This document shows, one piece after another, positions 6,529 to 12,655 of a stretch of 13,152 bases of DNA (positions within the stretch are counted from its first letter, which is position 1; every line of letters starts with the position of its first letter). The notes under the pieces are model-generated. The model was not told where the DNA came from and made no database searches. It saw only the letters and a program-made list of their open reading frames with translations. Position numbers and translations under genes: made by a program. The DNA is taken from positions 1-13,152 of the forward strand of contig ONIK01000046.1 of assembly GCA_900317865.1 (NCBI GenBank), written 5' to 3'. Source of the stretch: an uncultured Methanobrevibacter sp. (GTDB taxonomy: Archaea; Methanobacteriota; Methanobacteria; Methanobacteriales; Methanobacteriaceae).

Positions 6529-6968
6529 ATTTCACCCTCAGGATTCATTCTAAAGTTCTGGGAGTGTGGATTTATAACTATCCCTTTAAAGTTTTCATCA
6601 TCATCAGCCAATTTTTTAATATCTTCTGGAGATATAATTTTTTGTGATAATTCATCAAGGAATAATTTGGATAATTTTTCACTGCCTTCATTGTATTCAC
6701 ATACATCTGTAAAAATAGGAATGACATATTCTTCTGTTTTTTCAGTTAATGTAAGTTTAACTGGGAAGTCCTTTTCATCAACTAATGTTAAATAGACTTC
6801 ATCAGGATATGTTCTTTTAATATTAATTTTAACACCATCAAGCTCTGAAGCTGATTCTTTTTTAACCTTTTTTAGGATTTTAATATATAAATTAATAAAA
6901 TCTTTTAATTGGCTTTTACAACCGCCTTCAGAGGTTTTTTGATAGTATTTGTAATCTTTCAGTTGCAT
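6525..6968 (-). CDS. SseB-like protein (paralogue 3, 147 aa)
   Basis: Second gene of the operon. The lysine-rich N-terminal half (about 1-70, helices around 'FINLYIKILKKVKKES') is followed by the SseB core 'YVIPIFTDVCEYNEGSEKL' (about 81-99), a linker 'IISPEDIKKLADDDENF', and 'KGIVINPHSQNFRMNPEGEI', which is the clearest match in the window to the C-terminal strand of SseB domains (G-I-V-I-N-P). The core is nearly identical in pattern to that of the single copy at 4350-4724. It starts only 2 bases after the upstream gene's stop and overlaps the next gene by 4 bases. No signal peptide or membrane segment is seen, so it should be cytosolic. The biochemical role of SseB proteins is not known. 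Confidence 0.65.
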   Translation of the reverse strand: MQLKDYKYYQKTSEGGCKSQLKDFINLYIKILKKVKKESASELDGVKINIKRTYPDEVYLTLVDEKDFPVKLTLTEKTEEYVIPIFTDVCEYNEGSEKLSKLFLDELSQKIISPEDIKKLADDDENFKGIVINPHSQNFRMNPEGEI

Positions 6969-6970
6969 AT

Positions 6971-7390
6971 CTATTCGTCACAGCAGTCATGTACGGTTTC
7001 AGCAAAAACTACAAATCCGTTTTCTGGTGCATTGATTGCAAGACCTAAGAAATCATCATCTTCTGTGTAAGCTGCAATAATTTCAGAACCTTTTCCATTG
7101 TCAAGTTCAAACTCGCCGCTGCCTTGTTCTTCTTTGAAGAATTCAATAGCTTTGTTTGCTTCTTCTTCGCTGGTGTAGACTGGTATGAAAAAGCTTTCAT
7201 CATCTTCTTCTTCACCAATAAGTAAAGCTACAATTTCAGTTTCATCTTCAACATTGTTTAAAATCATATATAAATCTGCATTGAATACCGCATGGTCTAT
7301 TTCATGAGCAAGTTCGCCTAATTCTTCTTCAGATGCACCATTATCTTCAAGTTCAATGTATTTTTCAGTTAATTCTTTTAAATTTTCCAT
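6971..7390 (-). CDS. SseB-like protein, strongly acidic (paralogue 2, 139 aa)
   Basis: First gene of the three-gene SseB-like operon. It has an N-terminal helical part that is rich in Glu ('LEDNGASEEELGELAHEI'), a strand 'YMILNNVED', the core 'SFFIPVYTSEEEANKAIEFF' (about 66-85, the closest here to the classical 'PVFTSEEE' of bacterial SseB), then 'DFLGLAINAPENGFVV', and a tail ending 'CCDE' with a vicinal cysteine pair. Its charge is opposite to that of the lysine-rich partner encoded next, which would suit heteromer formation; this is an inference. A good Shine-Dalgarno AGGTG (7396-7400) fixes the ATG. The promoter lies in the palindromic intergenic region. Confidence 0.7.
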   Translation of the reverse strand: MENLKELTEKYIELEDNGASEEELGELAHEIDHAVFNADLYMILNNVEDETEIVALLIGEEEDDESFFIPVYTSEEEANKAIEFFKEEQGSGEFELDNGKGSEIIAAYTEDDDFLGLAINAPENGFVVFAETVHDCCDE

Positions 7391-7395
7391 TTTTT

Positions 7396-7400
7396 CACCT
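7396..7400 (-). promoter_or_regulatory. Shine-Dalgarno of the SseB-like operon
   Basis: AGGTG (minus strand) ends 5 bases before the ATG at 7390, complementary to the archaeal 16S rRNA 3' end. Confidence 0.6.
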
Positions 7401-7421
7401 TGGATTAATCATAAAAATAAG

Positions 7422-7432
7422 TATTTTTTAAA
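7422..7432 (-). promoter_or_regulatory. Candidate TATA box of the SseB-like operon
   Basis: TTTAAAAAATA on the minus strand is centred about 37 bases before the operon's first ATG. A start about 25 bases downstream would give a leader of roughly a dozen bases that still includes the Shine-Dalgarno. One arm of an inverted repeat (7436-7445) sits immediately upstream, where a regulator or the BRE would be. Confidence 0.4.
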
Positions 7433-7435
7433 CAA

Positions 7436-7486
7436 ATAAGCATTCTCTTCCTAAACACCACTAAAGGAATACAAACGAATGCTTAT
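7436..7486. repeat. Perfect 10-bp inverted repeat with an inner stem
   Basis: ATAAGCATTC (7436-7445) and GAATGCTTAT (7477-7486) are perfect inverted copies 31 bases apart. Inside them TTCCT (7448-7452) and AGGAA (7465-7469) form a second short stem around the loop AAACACCACTAA. The region is less AT-rich than the flanks. It could fold as a two-stem RNA if transcribed, or be a pair of operator half-sites just upstream of the SseB-like operon promoter. No transcription evidence is visible. Confidence 0.6.
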
Positions 7487-7500
7487 CATTAACCATCACC

Positions 7501-7542
7501 ATTGTTCATATTATAAAAAATAGTATGTAAAATATGAACGAT
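7501..7542. repeat. 12-bp inverted repeat (one mismatch) between divergent genes
   Basis: ATTGTTCATATT (7501-7512) faces AATATGAACGAT (7531-7542); all positions pair except one G-T wobble, with an 18-base spacer. The arm centres are 30 bases apart, about three helical turns, as in operators bound by cooperating dimers. It lies about 50 bases before the TATA box of the 7624 gene. A weaker 9-bp pair AAAATAGTA/TACTATTTT (7517-7525, 7550-7558) interleaves with it but may be chance in such AT-rich DNA. Confidence 0.55.
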
Positions 7543-7590
7543 AATATATTACTATTTTAAAGTATATAAATCTTTAGGAATTCCACTTAT

Positions 7591-7598
7591 TATATATA
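7591..7598 (+). promoter_or_regulatory. TATA box of the 7624 gene
   Basis: TATATATA is centred about 29 bases before the ATG at 7624, and there is no Shine-Dalgarno, so the transcript is probably leaderless or nearly so. Confidence 0.5.
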
Positions 7599-7623
7599 CA
7601 AGTTATTAATATATTATTACTTG

Positions 7624-8217
7624 ATGAAAAAGATTATTTTATTCCTATTCATATTTCTTCTTATCGGAAGTGTATGGGCAGGGGATTTTTCTAATGTAAC
7701 TGTAAAAGGTGTTGATTTCGAAATTCCTCAGCAGTATGCTCATGGAACAAATGAGAAAAATAAATATGTTTATCAGGATTTAAGGACATTTGCTATTTTA
7801 TGTGTGGATGATTATATTGTTAGTAATTACGGCGGATATTATGGTATCAGTGATTCTAATGAATATCTGACAATTGGTGATCGTCCGGCAATGTTATTAA
7901 CCATGTACAATAAGTACATTAGTAAAAATGTTTCTTATTTGTATTTCCCCGTTAATCAATCGATTTTTTGCATTTGTTTTCAGGGAAATAATGTGGATGG
8001 AAATATTTCTCATATAGTCGAGTCTGCTCCTGAAAGTGGAATGACTTCTGATGCATTTTACGGTATATTAAAAGAAGCATATGATGAACACCAAAATAGA
8101 AGGTACCAGGATACTTTAACCAAGGATTATTCTGATTACAAAGATAATCAACATGATAATTCAAGAAATGATAGATTGATTCAATGGTATTTACTTACTC
8201 GCGGAGGCCGAAGATGA
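7624..8217 (+). CDS. Secreted protein of unknown function (197 aa)
   Basis: I do not recognise the family. The N-terminus 'MKKIILFLFIFLLIGSVWA' is a textbook Sec signal peptide with probable cleavage after Ala19, before 'GDFSNVTV'. The mature part of about 178 residues starts with 'FEIPQQYA', a phrase like that in small secreted proteins described as stress- or cell-surface-associated in Methanobacteriales, but I cannot name a family. It is rich in Tyr and Asn, with cysteines in 'AILCVDDY' and 'FCICFQG', and ends in a charged, Asp/Asn/Tyr-rich tail finishing 'GGRR'. No C-terminal anchor is visible. The ATG at 7624 is chosen because a TATA box sits 29 bases upstream; a TTG directly before it would add one residue. 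The next gene starts within its stop (ATGA), so the two products are probably made together. Confidence 0.7.
   Translation: MKKIILFLFIFLLIGSVWAGDFSNVTVKGVDFEIPQQYAHGTNEKNKYVYQDLRTFAILCVDDYIVSNYGGYYGISDSNEYLTIGDRPAMLLTMYNKYISKNVSYLYFPVNQSIFCICFQGNNVDGNISHIVESAPESGMTSDAFYGILKEAYDEHQNRRYQDTLTKDYSDYKDNQHDNSRNDRLIQWYLLTRGGRR
8203..8207 (+). promoter_or_regulatory. Shine-Dalgarno GGAGG that decides the zinc-ribbon gene start
   Basis: GGAGG lies inside the last codons of the upstream gene, 6 bases before the ATG at 8214. It selects this ATG over an in-frame ATG at 8184 that would add ten residues ahead of the CPKC motif. Confidence 0.75.
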
Positions 8218-8501
8218 TTTGTCCAAAATGTCATGAAATTTATGATGATGGAAGTGTATACTGTGTGGACTGCGGAACACGTCTTGTGAAGGAAAAAGTT
8301 AAAGATGCTCAAGGCAATCCAATCGAAAGATTTTCCACACGCGTTAAAACTTCAAAACCTAAAAATGAAACAGATAAAAAAACAAAATATGAGGAATCAT
8401 CCCCTCATGATAATAAAATAGATATATTAATATTGCAAAATAAAGAACTTATTAAACAAAATAACCGGATAATTGAGCTTTTGGAGAAGCTTACTCGCTG
8501 A
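8214..8501 (+). CDS. Zinc-ribbon protein with C-terminal coiled coil (95 aa)
   Basis: Residues 3-20 form a zinc ribbon: CPKC at 3-6 and CVDC at 17-20, with the usual short 'DDGSVY' knuckle between. A charged, probably disordered linker (about 25-65) follows, then a heptad-like helix 'IDILILQNKELIKQNNRIIE' (69-88) with Leu/Ile at regular spacing, suited to forming a coiled coil. There is no signal peptide or membrane segment, so it should stay in the cytosol while its coupled partner is exported; whether the two proteins meet is unclear. Zinc ribbon plus oligomerising helix is common in small archaeal adaptor or regulatory proteins, but no specific function can be assigned. Start and stop overlaps: ATGA with the upstream gene, and an 11-base overlap with the end of the convergent reductase gene. 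Confidence 0.75.
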   Translation: MICPKCHEIYDDGSVYCVDCGTRLVKEKVKDAQGNPIERFSTRVKTSKPKNETDKKTKYEESSPHDNKIDILILQNKELIKQNNRIIELLEKLTR

Positions 8502-9447
8502 AATTACTTTCAATAGCTTTAATCATATTATAAATAACTTTGTTTGTACTTACATCAACACCATATTTCTCTCCAAGTTCTATTACCTTTCCGTTTAATG
8601 TATCTATTTCCGTTTTTATTTTTCTTTTAATGTCCTGGTGTGTTGATGAAAAATGATTATAAGTATCAGGAACAAGTTTTTTATAGAAAATTTCCTTGTA
8701 TTCATCTGCGCTGTTCCATAATGTTGAATATGGGGAAGCTTTTATCACATCAAATGTCTCATCAATGATATTGTCCATTATTTCTTTTGAATATTTATTT
8801 TCTGTTAATTTTCCATAAGTAACATCCAAAATGGCACCTAATGCATTTAATGCACAGTTGTAAAGCATTTTTGCCCATAAATACTTATCTAGATTATAAG
8901 TTAATTCACATTTGATTCCGGAAGAAGTAATCCTGTCAGCTATTATCTGCAGGTGGCCAATGTTTTCTCCCTGTAGGGAACCTAAAAGTAATGGTTCTGT
9001 GTAAACGGTAATTTCGCTGATGTTTCTTTCAGGTCTTTTAAAACCTGTAATTATACGGGCGCAATATACTTCATTAGTTTTAAAGTATTTTAAATATGCT
9101 TCATCATTTCCAAAACCGTTCTGTACTATTAATATTGTAAAGTTTTCTTTTAGAATATCTCTGTGCTCATTAAGTTTTGAACTGATTTCTTTATTTGCTG
9201 TAGTTTTTGATGCTACAAGTACATAGTCAAAGGTTTTTTTAGGAATTTCACTATAGCTTTCATATACATTAAATTCCTGTGGTTCGAATGAGTAGTTTGT
9301 AAATAAACCTGTTCTTTTAATTCCACCTTCTTTCATTTTACTTGCAGTCTGTTTGCTGGCTAAAAAAGAAATATTTTCGCCCTGTGACAGGAGAGAACTG
9401 CCAAGTCCAATGCCTACAGAACCGGAACCGATAATTAATATATTCAT
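8491..9447 (-). CDS. Ketopantoate reductase family protein (2-dehydropantoate 2-reductase, PanE/ApbA-like)
   Basis: The 318 residues match the PanE family, which reduces ketopantoate to pantoate with NADPH on the way to coenzyme A. The N-terminal nucleotide fold is 'ILIIGSGSVGIGLGSSL' (3-19), with 'VASKTTAN' (78-85) and 'VQNGFGNDE' (108-116). The C-terminal helical domain has 'WAKMLYN' (191-197) holding the catalytic Lys193 and Asn197, 'SSTHQDI' (267-273), and 'KTEIDTLNG' (278-286) with the substrate-binding Glu280, all equivalent to E. coli PanE residues. Methanogens make CoA partly by archaeal-specific enzymes, yet ketopantoate reductases are common in them, so the pantoate role fits; a related 2-oxo-acid reductase role cannot be ruled out. 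A TATA-like TTTTTATGA near 9472-9480 (minus strand) and no Shine-Dalgarno suggest leaderless mRNA. The 3' end overlaps the zinc-ribbon gene by 11 bases. Confidence 0.85.
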   Translation of the reverse strand: MNILIIGSGSVGIGLGSSLLSQGENISFLASKQTASKMKEGGIKRTGLFTNYSFEPQEFNVYESYSEIPKKTFDYVLVASKTTANKEISSKLNEHRDILKENFTILIVQNGFGNDEAYLKYFKTNEVYCARIITGFKRPERNISEITVYTEPLLLGSLQGENIGHLQIIADRITSSGIKCELTYNLDKYLWAKMLYNCALNALGAILDVTYGKLTENKYSKEIMDNIIDETFDVIKASPYSTLWNSADEYKEIFYKKLVPDTYNHFSSTHQDIKRKIKTEIDTLNGKVIELGEKYGVDVSTNKVIYNMIKAIESNFSE

Positions 9448-9613
9448 ATATTTTTATTTGATTTTTTATTCATAAAAATTTTTTTCTATTGAAAACTTAC
9501 ACTTGAAATGCACCTTTATTCCTGATTAAATTTGGTCGTTCTGTAAAAAAAGGCTTAAAAAGTGTTATTAAATATTATATTCGATAAGATTTTTAAACGT
9601 ATATTTCTATTGT

Positions 9614-9627
9614 AAAAAAAGTAAAAA
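9614..9627 (-). terminator. Oligo-T terminator after the CDF exporter gene
   Basis: On the minus strand two T-runs (5 and 7 bases, split by AC) occur 14-27 bases past the stop codon of the 9641-10732 gene. No hairpin is seen; oligo-T alone is sufficient for archaeal RNA polymerase. Confidence 0.45.
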
Positions 9628-9640
9628 TTATAATATAAGT

Positions 9641-10732
9641 TTAATCACTTACATCATAATCGTCTATTATTATAAAATTAAATTCAGGATATTTTTCTTT
9701 AAGTTTTGAATGAATTTCTTCTTTTATTTTATCTCTATTTGCATCAAAATCAACAATAATATCAAAACTAACTAATTTCAAATCTTCATAGACATAAAAA
9801 CCATGGACTTGCAGTACTTCATCATAGTGGGATATAATTTCTTCTAAATCCTGTCTGATATAGTCGTATTTATCATTTCTTGCATAAATTCCCACTGTTA
9901 GTGGAATTGAAAATTCTTCATATATTTTATAAGTTATTGTACGGGTTAATGTATGAATATCGCTGGCAGTTAAATCATCGTCAACTTCAACATGTACAGA
10001 CCCCTGCATATTTTCAGGACCATAACTATGAAGATTCAAATCATATGCTCCATAAATACCGTCAATTTCCTCAATTGATTTTTTTATTTGTAAGGATAAC
10101 TCAGAGTCAATTCTTGATCCAAGCAGTGTGTCTGCAGTTTCTCTTATCATGTCAATACTTGCTTTAATAATTACTATTGATATGATAACACCTAAAATTC
10201 CCTCTAAACTTATGTTGAAAAAAATGGATATGATAGCTGCAACCAGTGTGGAAAGTGATAATATTGCATCAAACAATGCATCACTTCCGGATGCAACAAG
10301 TGATTGTGAATTAATTTTTTCACCAACACCTTTCACATAGCGGCCCAATAATATTTTAACAACAACTGCTACGGCAATGATAACTAAAGATACAGTAGTA
10401 TATGATGTTACGTCGGGGTTAAAAATTTTCGGCCAGGATTCAAGCAGTGCAGTTACACCTGCCCATAATACGATAACTGCAATTATTATTGATGAGAAGT
10501 ATTCAATCCTACCATAACCATGAGGATGATTTTTATCAGGAGCTTTACCTGCTAATTTAGCACCAATAATTGTTATTATGGAAGATAATGCATCAGTCAG
10601 ATTGTTTACAGCATCCAATGTAATAGCTATTGAATTTACTAGAATTCCTATTGTAGCTTTAAATGCAACTAGAATTAAGTTTACAACAATTCCTATAATG
10701 CTTGTTTTAATGATTTTGCTTTGTCTGTCCAT
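9641..10732 (-). CDS. Cation diffusion facilitator exporter, Mn2+-type motifs, extended C-terminus
   Basis: The 363-residue protein is a CDF metal/proton antiporter: about six membrane helices (roughly 10-205) then a cytosolic part. Motifs: 'AITLDAVNNLTDALSS' in helix 2, 'HPHGYGRIEY' after it, 'ASGSDALFDAILS' in helix 5, and 'DTLLGSRID' at the end of the membrane part. The metal-site residues are N43xxxD47 and D151xxxD155; Zn-type members usually have His in these sites, whereas N/DxxxD plus DxxxD is the pattern of Mn-exporting CDFs, so Mn2+ is the likely substrate (inference from motif). The cytosolic part is about 160 residues, roughly twice the usual length, and appears to hold two beta-alpha-beta-beta domains (about 208-285 and 292-360). 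The gene is single; a TATA box 26 bases upstream and no Shine-Dalgarno suggest leaderless mRNA. Such an exporter would adjust manganese levels, relevant to oxidative stress. Confidence 0.9.
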   Translation of the reverse strand: MDRQSKIIKTSIIGIVVNLILVAFKATIGILVNSIAITLDAVNNLTDALSSIITIIGAKLAGKAPDKNHPHGYGRIEYFSSIIIAVIVLWAGVTALLESWPKIFNPDVTSYTTVSLVIIAVAVVVKILLGRYVKGVGEKINSQSLVASGSDALFDAILSLSTLVAAIISIFFNISLEGILGVIISIVIIKASIDMIRETADTLLGSRIDSELSLQIKKSIEEIDGIYGAYDLNLHSYGPENMQGSVHVEVDDDLTASDIHTLTRTITYKIYEEFSIPLTVGIYARNDKYDYIRQDLEEIISHYDEVLQVHGFYVYEDLKLVSFDIIVDFDANRDKIKEEIHSKLKEKYPEFNFIIIDDYDVSD

Positions 10733-10753
10733 AAATTTAATTTGGATTTTAAA

Positions 10754-10763
10754 TAATATAAAA
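10754..10763 (-). promoter_or_regulatory. TATA box of the CDF exporter gene
   Basis: TTTATATTAT on the minus strand is centred about 26 bases before the ATG at 10732, at the spacing expected for a leaderless transcript. Confidence 0.45.
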
Positions 10764-10783
10764 ATAGTTAATGTGAAGAAAAA

Positions 10784-10857
10784 TCATTTTTTAAACTCAC
10801 CCATATAGTTCATATCTTCTCCTTTCTTTGCTCTGATGTAATATTCTGCAGTTTCAT
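10784..10857 (-). other. Two overlapping mini-ORFs with a strong Shine-Dalgarno, or remnant of a small gene
   Basis: A 15-codon frame (10857 down to 10810, 'MKLQNITSEQRKEKI') ends in ATGA, overlapping the start of a 9-codon frame (10813 down to 10784, 'MNYMGEFKK'). AAAGGAG at 10819-10825 sits 5 bases before the second ATG, an ideal Shine-Dalgarno. The frame of the second peptide is open further upstream to about 10870 and reads protein-like ('YETAEYYIRAKKGEDMNYMG') but has no start codon there. It may be a leader peptide, a tiny gene or a decayed gene end. It lies upstream of the CDF exporter promoter. Confidence 0.25.
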
Positions 10858-10903
10858 ATAATGAATAATTATTTTAATTATGGAGTATAGAAATTTATCT
10901 AAT

Positions 10904-10909
10904 AGGATG
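10904..10909 (+). promoter_or_regulatory. Shine-Dalgarno-like AGGATG before a TTG start
   Basis: AGGATG ends 7 bases before the TTG at 10917. It supports that non-ATG codon as the start of the AAA+ gene: the ATG inside the motif itself opens a frame that stops after one more codon. Confidence 0.45.
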
Positions 10910-10916
10910 TGTTAAT

Positions 10917-12599
10917 TTGTCAGTTAATTGGAAAATCTGCGATAATTGTAATCATAAGGTAAATATTGTAGCTAAAAAATGTCCTTATTGTAATAATGAT
11001 TCATTTAAAATATTAAATAAAAATGATGTTTCCATTAAAGATGAAATTAGCGAATTATATGAATATTGTAATTTAATTGATAATCGCGGAGTTTATAATG
11101 AAAATATCACGCCGATTCTTGCTGAATTCAAATCTGAAGGTGGTATTGTTAAAGATAAGGTTCAAATTGAACTGGCTAACTTTTTAACGTTCATATGTGT
11201 TGAAGGCGAATCTTTTTCCATTAGTGATGTGGCTTTCATTAAAGAGACTTTGGGTTTTGATTATTCATATGATGAATTATATCAAATATTAACTGATAAT
11301 TTGCATGATAACGTTAATTTTCTTCCTTTTTCATTTAAATTATTATATGAAAATGACCTCTTTCACAAAGATTTTCTTGAAAAAAAGAATTTAAAAGGTT
11401 ATACTTCCAGATTATATGAAATCTATATTGATTTGGGTGAAAGCTATATCAAATCTTCAGAATCAGGTTCTAAACATCAAATTGCTTTCAAAAAATTCAT
11501 GGAAGAATTGGTGGCTGAGTTCGTTGATTTTAAAAATGGATATGCTGATGGCAGTTATGACAGTCCGAAGTTAAATGATGTGACTCTTGAAGATATTGAT
11601 GATTCAAAATGGAATATCCAAGGAATGAGTGATGAAGATTTGGAATTTTATAAAGAATTATCTGAAAAAAGGCCTGATGAAGTAGCTGACATGCTATTGT
11701 CTAGTGGAGATGATATTAAGATTAATAAAAAATCCATACCTGAAGAAGATTCCTCTGAAGAGCTTTCATCTGAAGAAAATGAAGAAACTCTGGATGATGT
11801 GCTTGAAGAGCTGAACAAATTGGTTGGTCTTGAAGTTGTTAAAAAAGAAGTAAATTCTCTTGTAAATTTAATTCAGATTAGAAAAATTAGGCAGGAACGT
11901 GGAATGAAACAGCCTCCAATGTCTCTCCATTTAGTATTTTCAGGTAATCCAGGTACAGGTAAAACAACCGTTGCAAGATTACTTTCTAAAATTTATGCAA
12001 AACTAGGAATTCTGTCAAAAGGTCATTTAGTTGAAACTGACAGAAGTGGCCTGGTTGGAGGTTATCTTGGACAAACTGCAATCAAAACCCAGGAAGTCAT
12101 TCAAAATGCAATGGGAGGAATTTTATTCATTGATGAGGCATATACATTATCTCCAAAAAATCAGGAGGATTCATATGGTCAGGAAGCTATTGATACAATT
12201 CTGAAAGCTATGGAGGATCATCGAGATGATTTGATTGTTATTGTTGCAGGTTATCCGGAGCTTATGGAGAAGTTTATACATTCAAATCCTGGTTTGGAAT
12301 CCAGATTTAATAAATATATCTTCTTTGAGGATTATAATCCTGAGGAATTGTATGGAATATTCATCAGCATGTGTGAAAATTCCAGTTTAAAACTAGATTC
12401 AAAGGCCGATGATTATCTCAAAGGATTATGTGAGGATATTTACAATACCCGTGGAGATAATTTTGCAAATGCCAGACAGATTAGAAATATCTTTGAAAAT
12501 GTATTGACTGCTCAAGCCAATAGATTGTCTGGTGATGAAGATATTACAGATGATGAGTTAATGACTATTGTTTTAGAGGATTTTAAATTATCAAATTAA
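10917..12599 (+). CDS. CbxX/CfxQ-type AAA+ ATPase with N-terminal zinc ribbon
   Basis: The 560-residue protein has three parts. Residues 8-25 hold CDNC...CPYC, a double-CxxC zinc ribbon. Residues about 40-265 are helical and unrecognised, perhaps loosely TerB-like around 'FLTFICVEGESFSISDVAFI', and end in an acidic Glu/Ser linker (about 276-300). Residues about 300-555 are an AAA+ domain of the CbxX/CfxQ class (relatives of red-type Rubisco activase and of the EccA ATPase of type VII secretion): Walker A GNPGTGKTT (343-351), a pore-loop-like 'GGYLGQTAIKT', Walker B ILFIDEA (402-408), arginine finger in 'NPGLESRF' (Arg463) and sensor 2 in 'NARQIRN'. It probably works as a ring that remodels a partner protein; the client is unknown. 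The TTG start is inferred from the AGGATG and because the zinc ribbon begins at once; the next in-frame Met is far downstream. No partner gene is coupled to it. Confidence 0.85.
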   Translation: MSVNWKICDNCNHKVNIVAKKCPYCNNDSFKILNKNDVSIKDEISELYEYCNLIDNRGVYNENITPILAEFKSEGGIVKDKVQIELANFLTFICVEGESFSISDVAFIKETLGFDYSYDELYQILTDNLHDNVNFLPFSFKLLYENDLFHKDFLEKKNLKGYTSRLYEIYIDLGESYIKSSESGSKHQIAFKKFMEELVAEFVDFKNGYADGSYDSPKLNDVTLEDIDDSKWNIQGMSDEDLEFYKELSEKRPDEVADMLLSSGDDIKINKKSIPEEDSSEELSSEENEETLDDVLEELNKLVGLEVVKKEVNSLVNLIQIRKIRQERGMKQPPMSLHLVFSGNPGTGKTTVARLLSKIYAKLGILSKGHLVETDRSGLVGGYLGQTAIKTQEVIQNAMGGILFIDEAYTLSPKNQEDSYGQEAIDTILKAMEDHRDDLIVIVAGYPELMEKFIHSNPGLESRFNKYIFFEDYNPEELYGIFISMCENSSLKLDSKADDYLKGLCEDIYNTRGDNFANARQIRNIFENVLTAQANRLSGDEDITDDELMTIVLEDFKLSN

Positions 12600-12607
12600 A
12601 ATCACTA

Positions 12608-12620
12608 TTTTTTTATAATA
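12608..12620 (+). promoter_or_regulatory. T-run after the AAA+ gene merging into the rubrerythrin TATA box
   Basis: Seven T (12608-12614) shortly after the AAA+ stop could end its transcription, and the overlapping TTTATAATA (12612-12620) is a reasonable TATA box, about 40 bases before the rubrerythrin ATG. Rubrerythrin is therefore probably transcribed on its own, with a leader of some 15-20 bases. Confidence 0.4.
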
Positions 12621-12642
12621 TTATAATTAATATATTAATATT

Positions 12643-12646
12643 GGAG
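12643..12646 (+). promoter_or_regulatory. Shine-Dalgarno of rubrerythrin
   Basis: GGAG lies 9 bases before the ATG at 12656. An in-frame ATG at 12647 follows the GGAG directly with no spacer, so it cannot use this signal; this decides for 12656. Confidence 0.6.
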
Positions 12647-12655
12647 ATGTATATT

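Noticed and set aside
7436..7542. Inverted repeats as a CRISPR array or insertion-sequence ends
   Set aside because: There is no direct repeat-spacer pattern, no transposase and no target duplication; the symmetry is local and better explained as regulatory or RNA structure.
9448..9640. Possible gene or RNA between the reductase and the CDF exporter
   Set aside because: Both strands are full of stops and AT runs. A repeated TGTAAAAAAAG (9542-9552, 9611-9621) is too simple to interpret.
10578..10808. 76-codon + strand frame
   Set aside because: It is the reverse of the CDF membrane-helix coding sequence, has no promoter or ribosome binding site, and the CDF protein is unambiguous.
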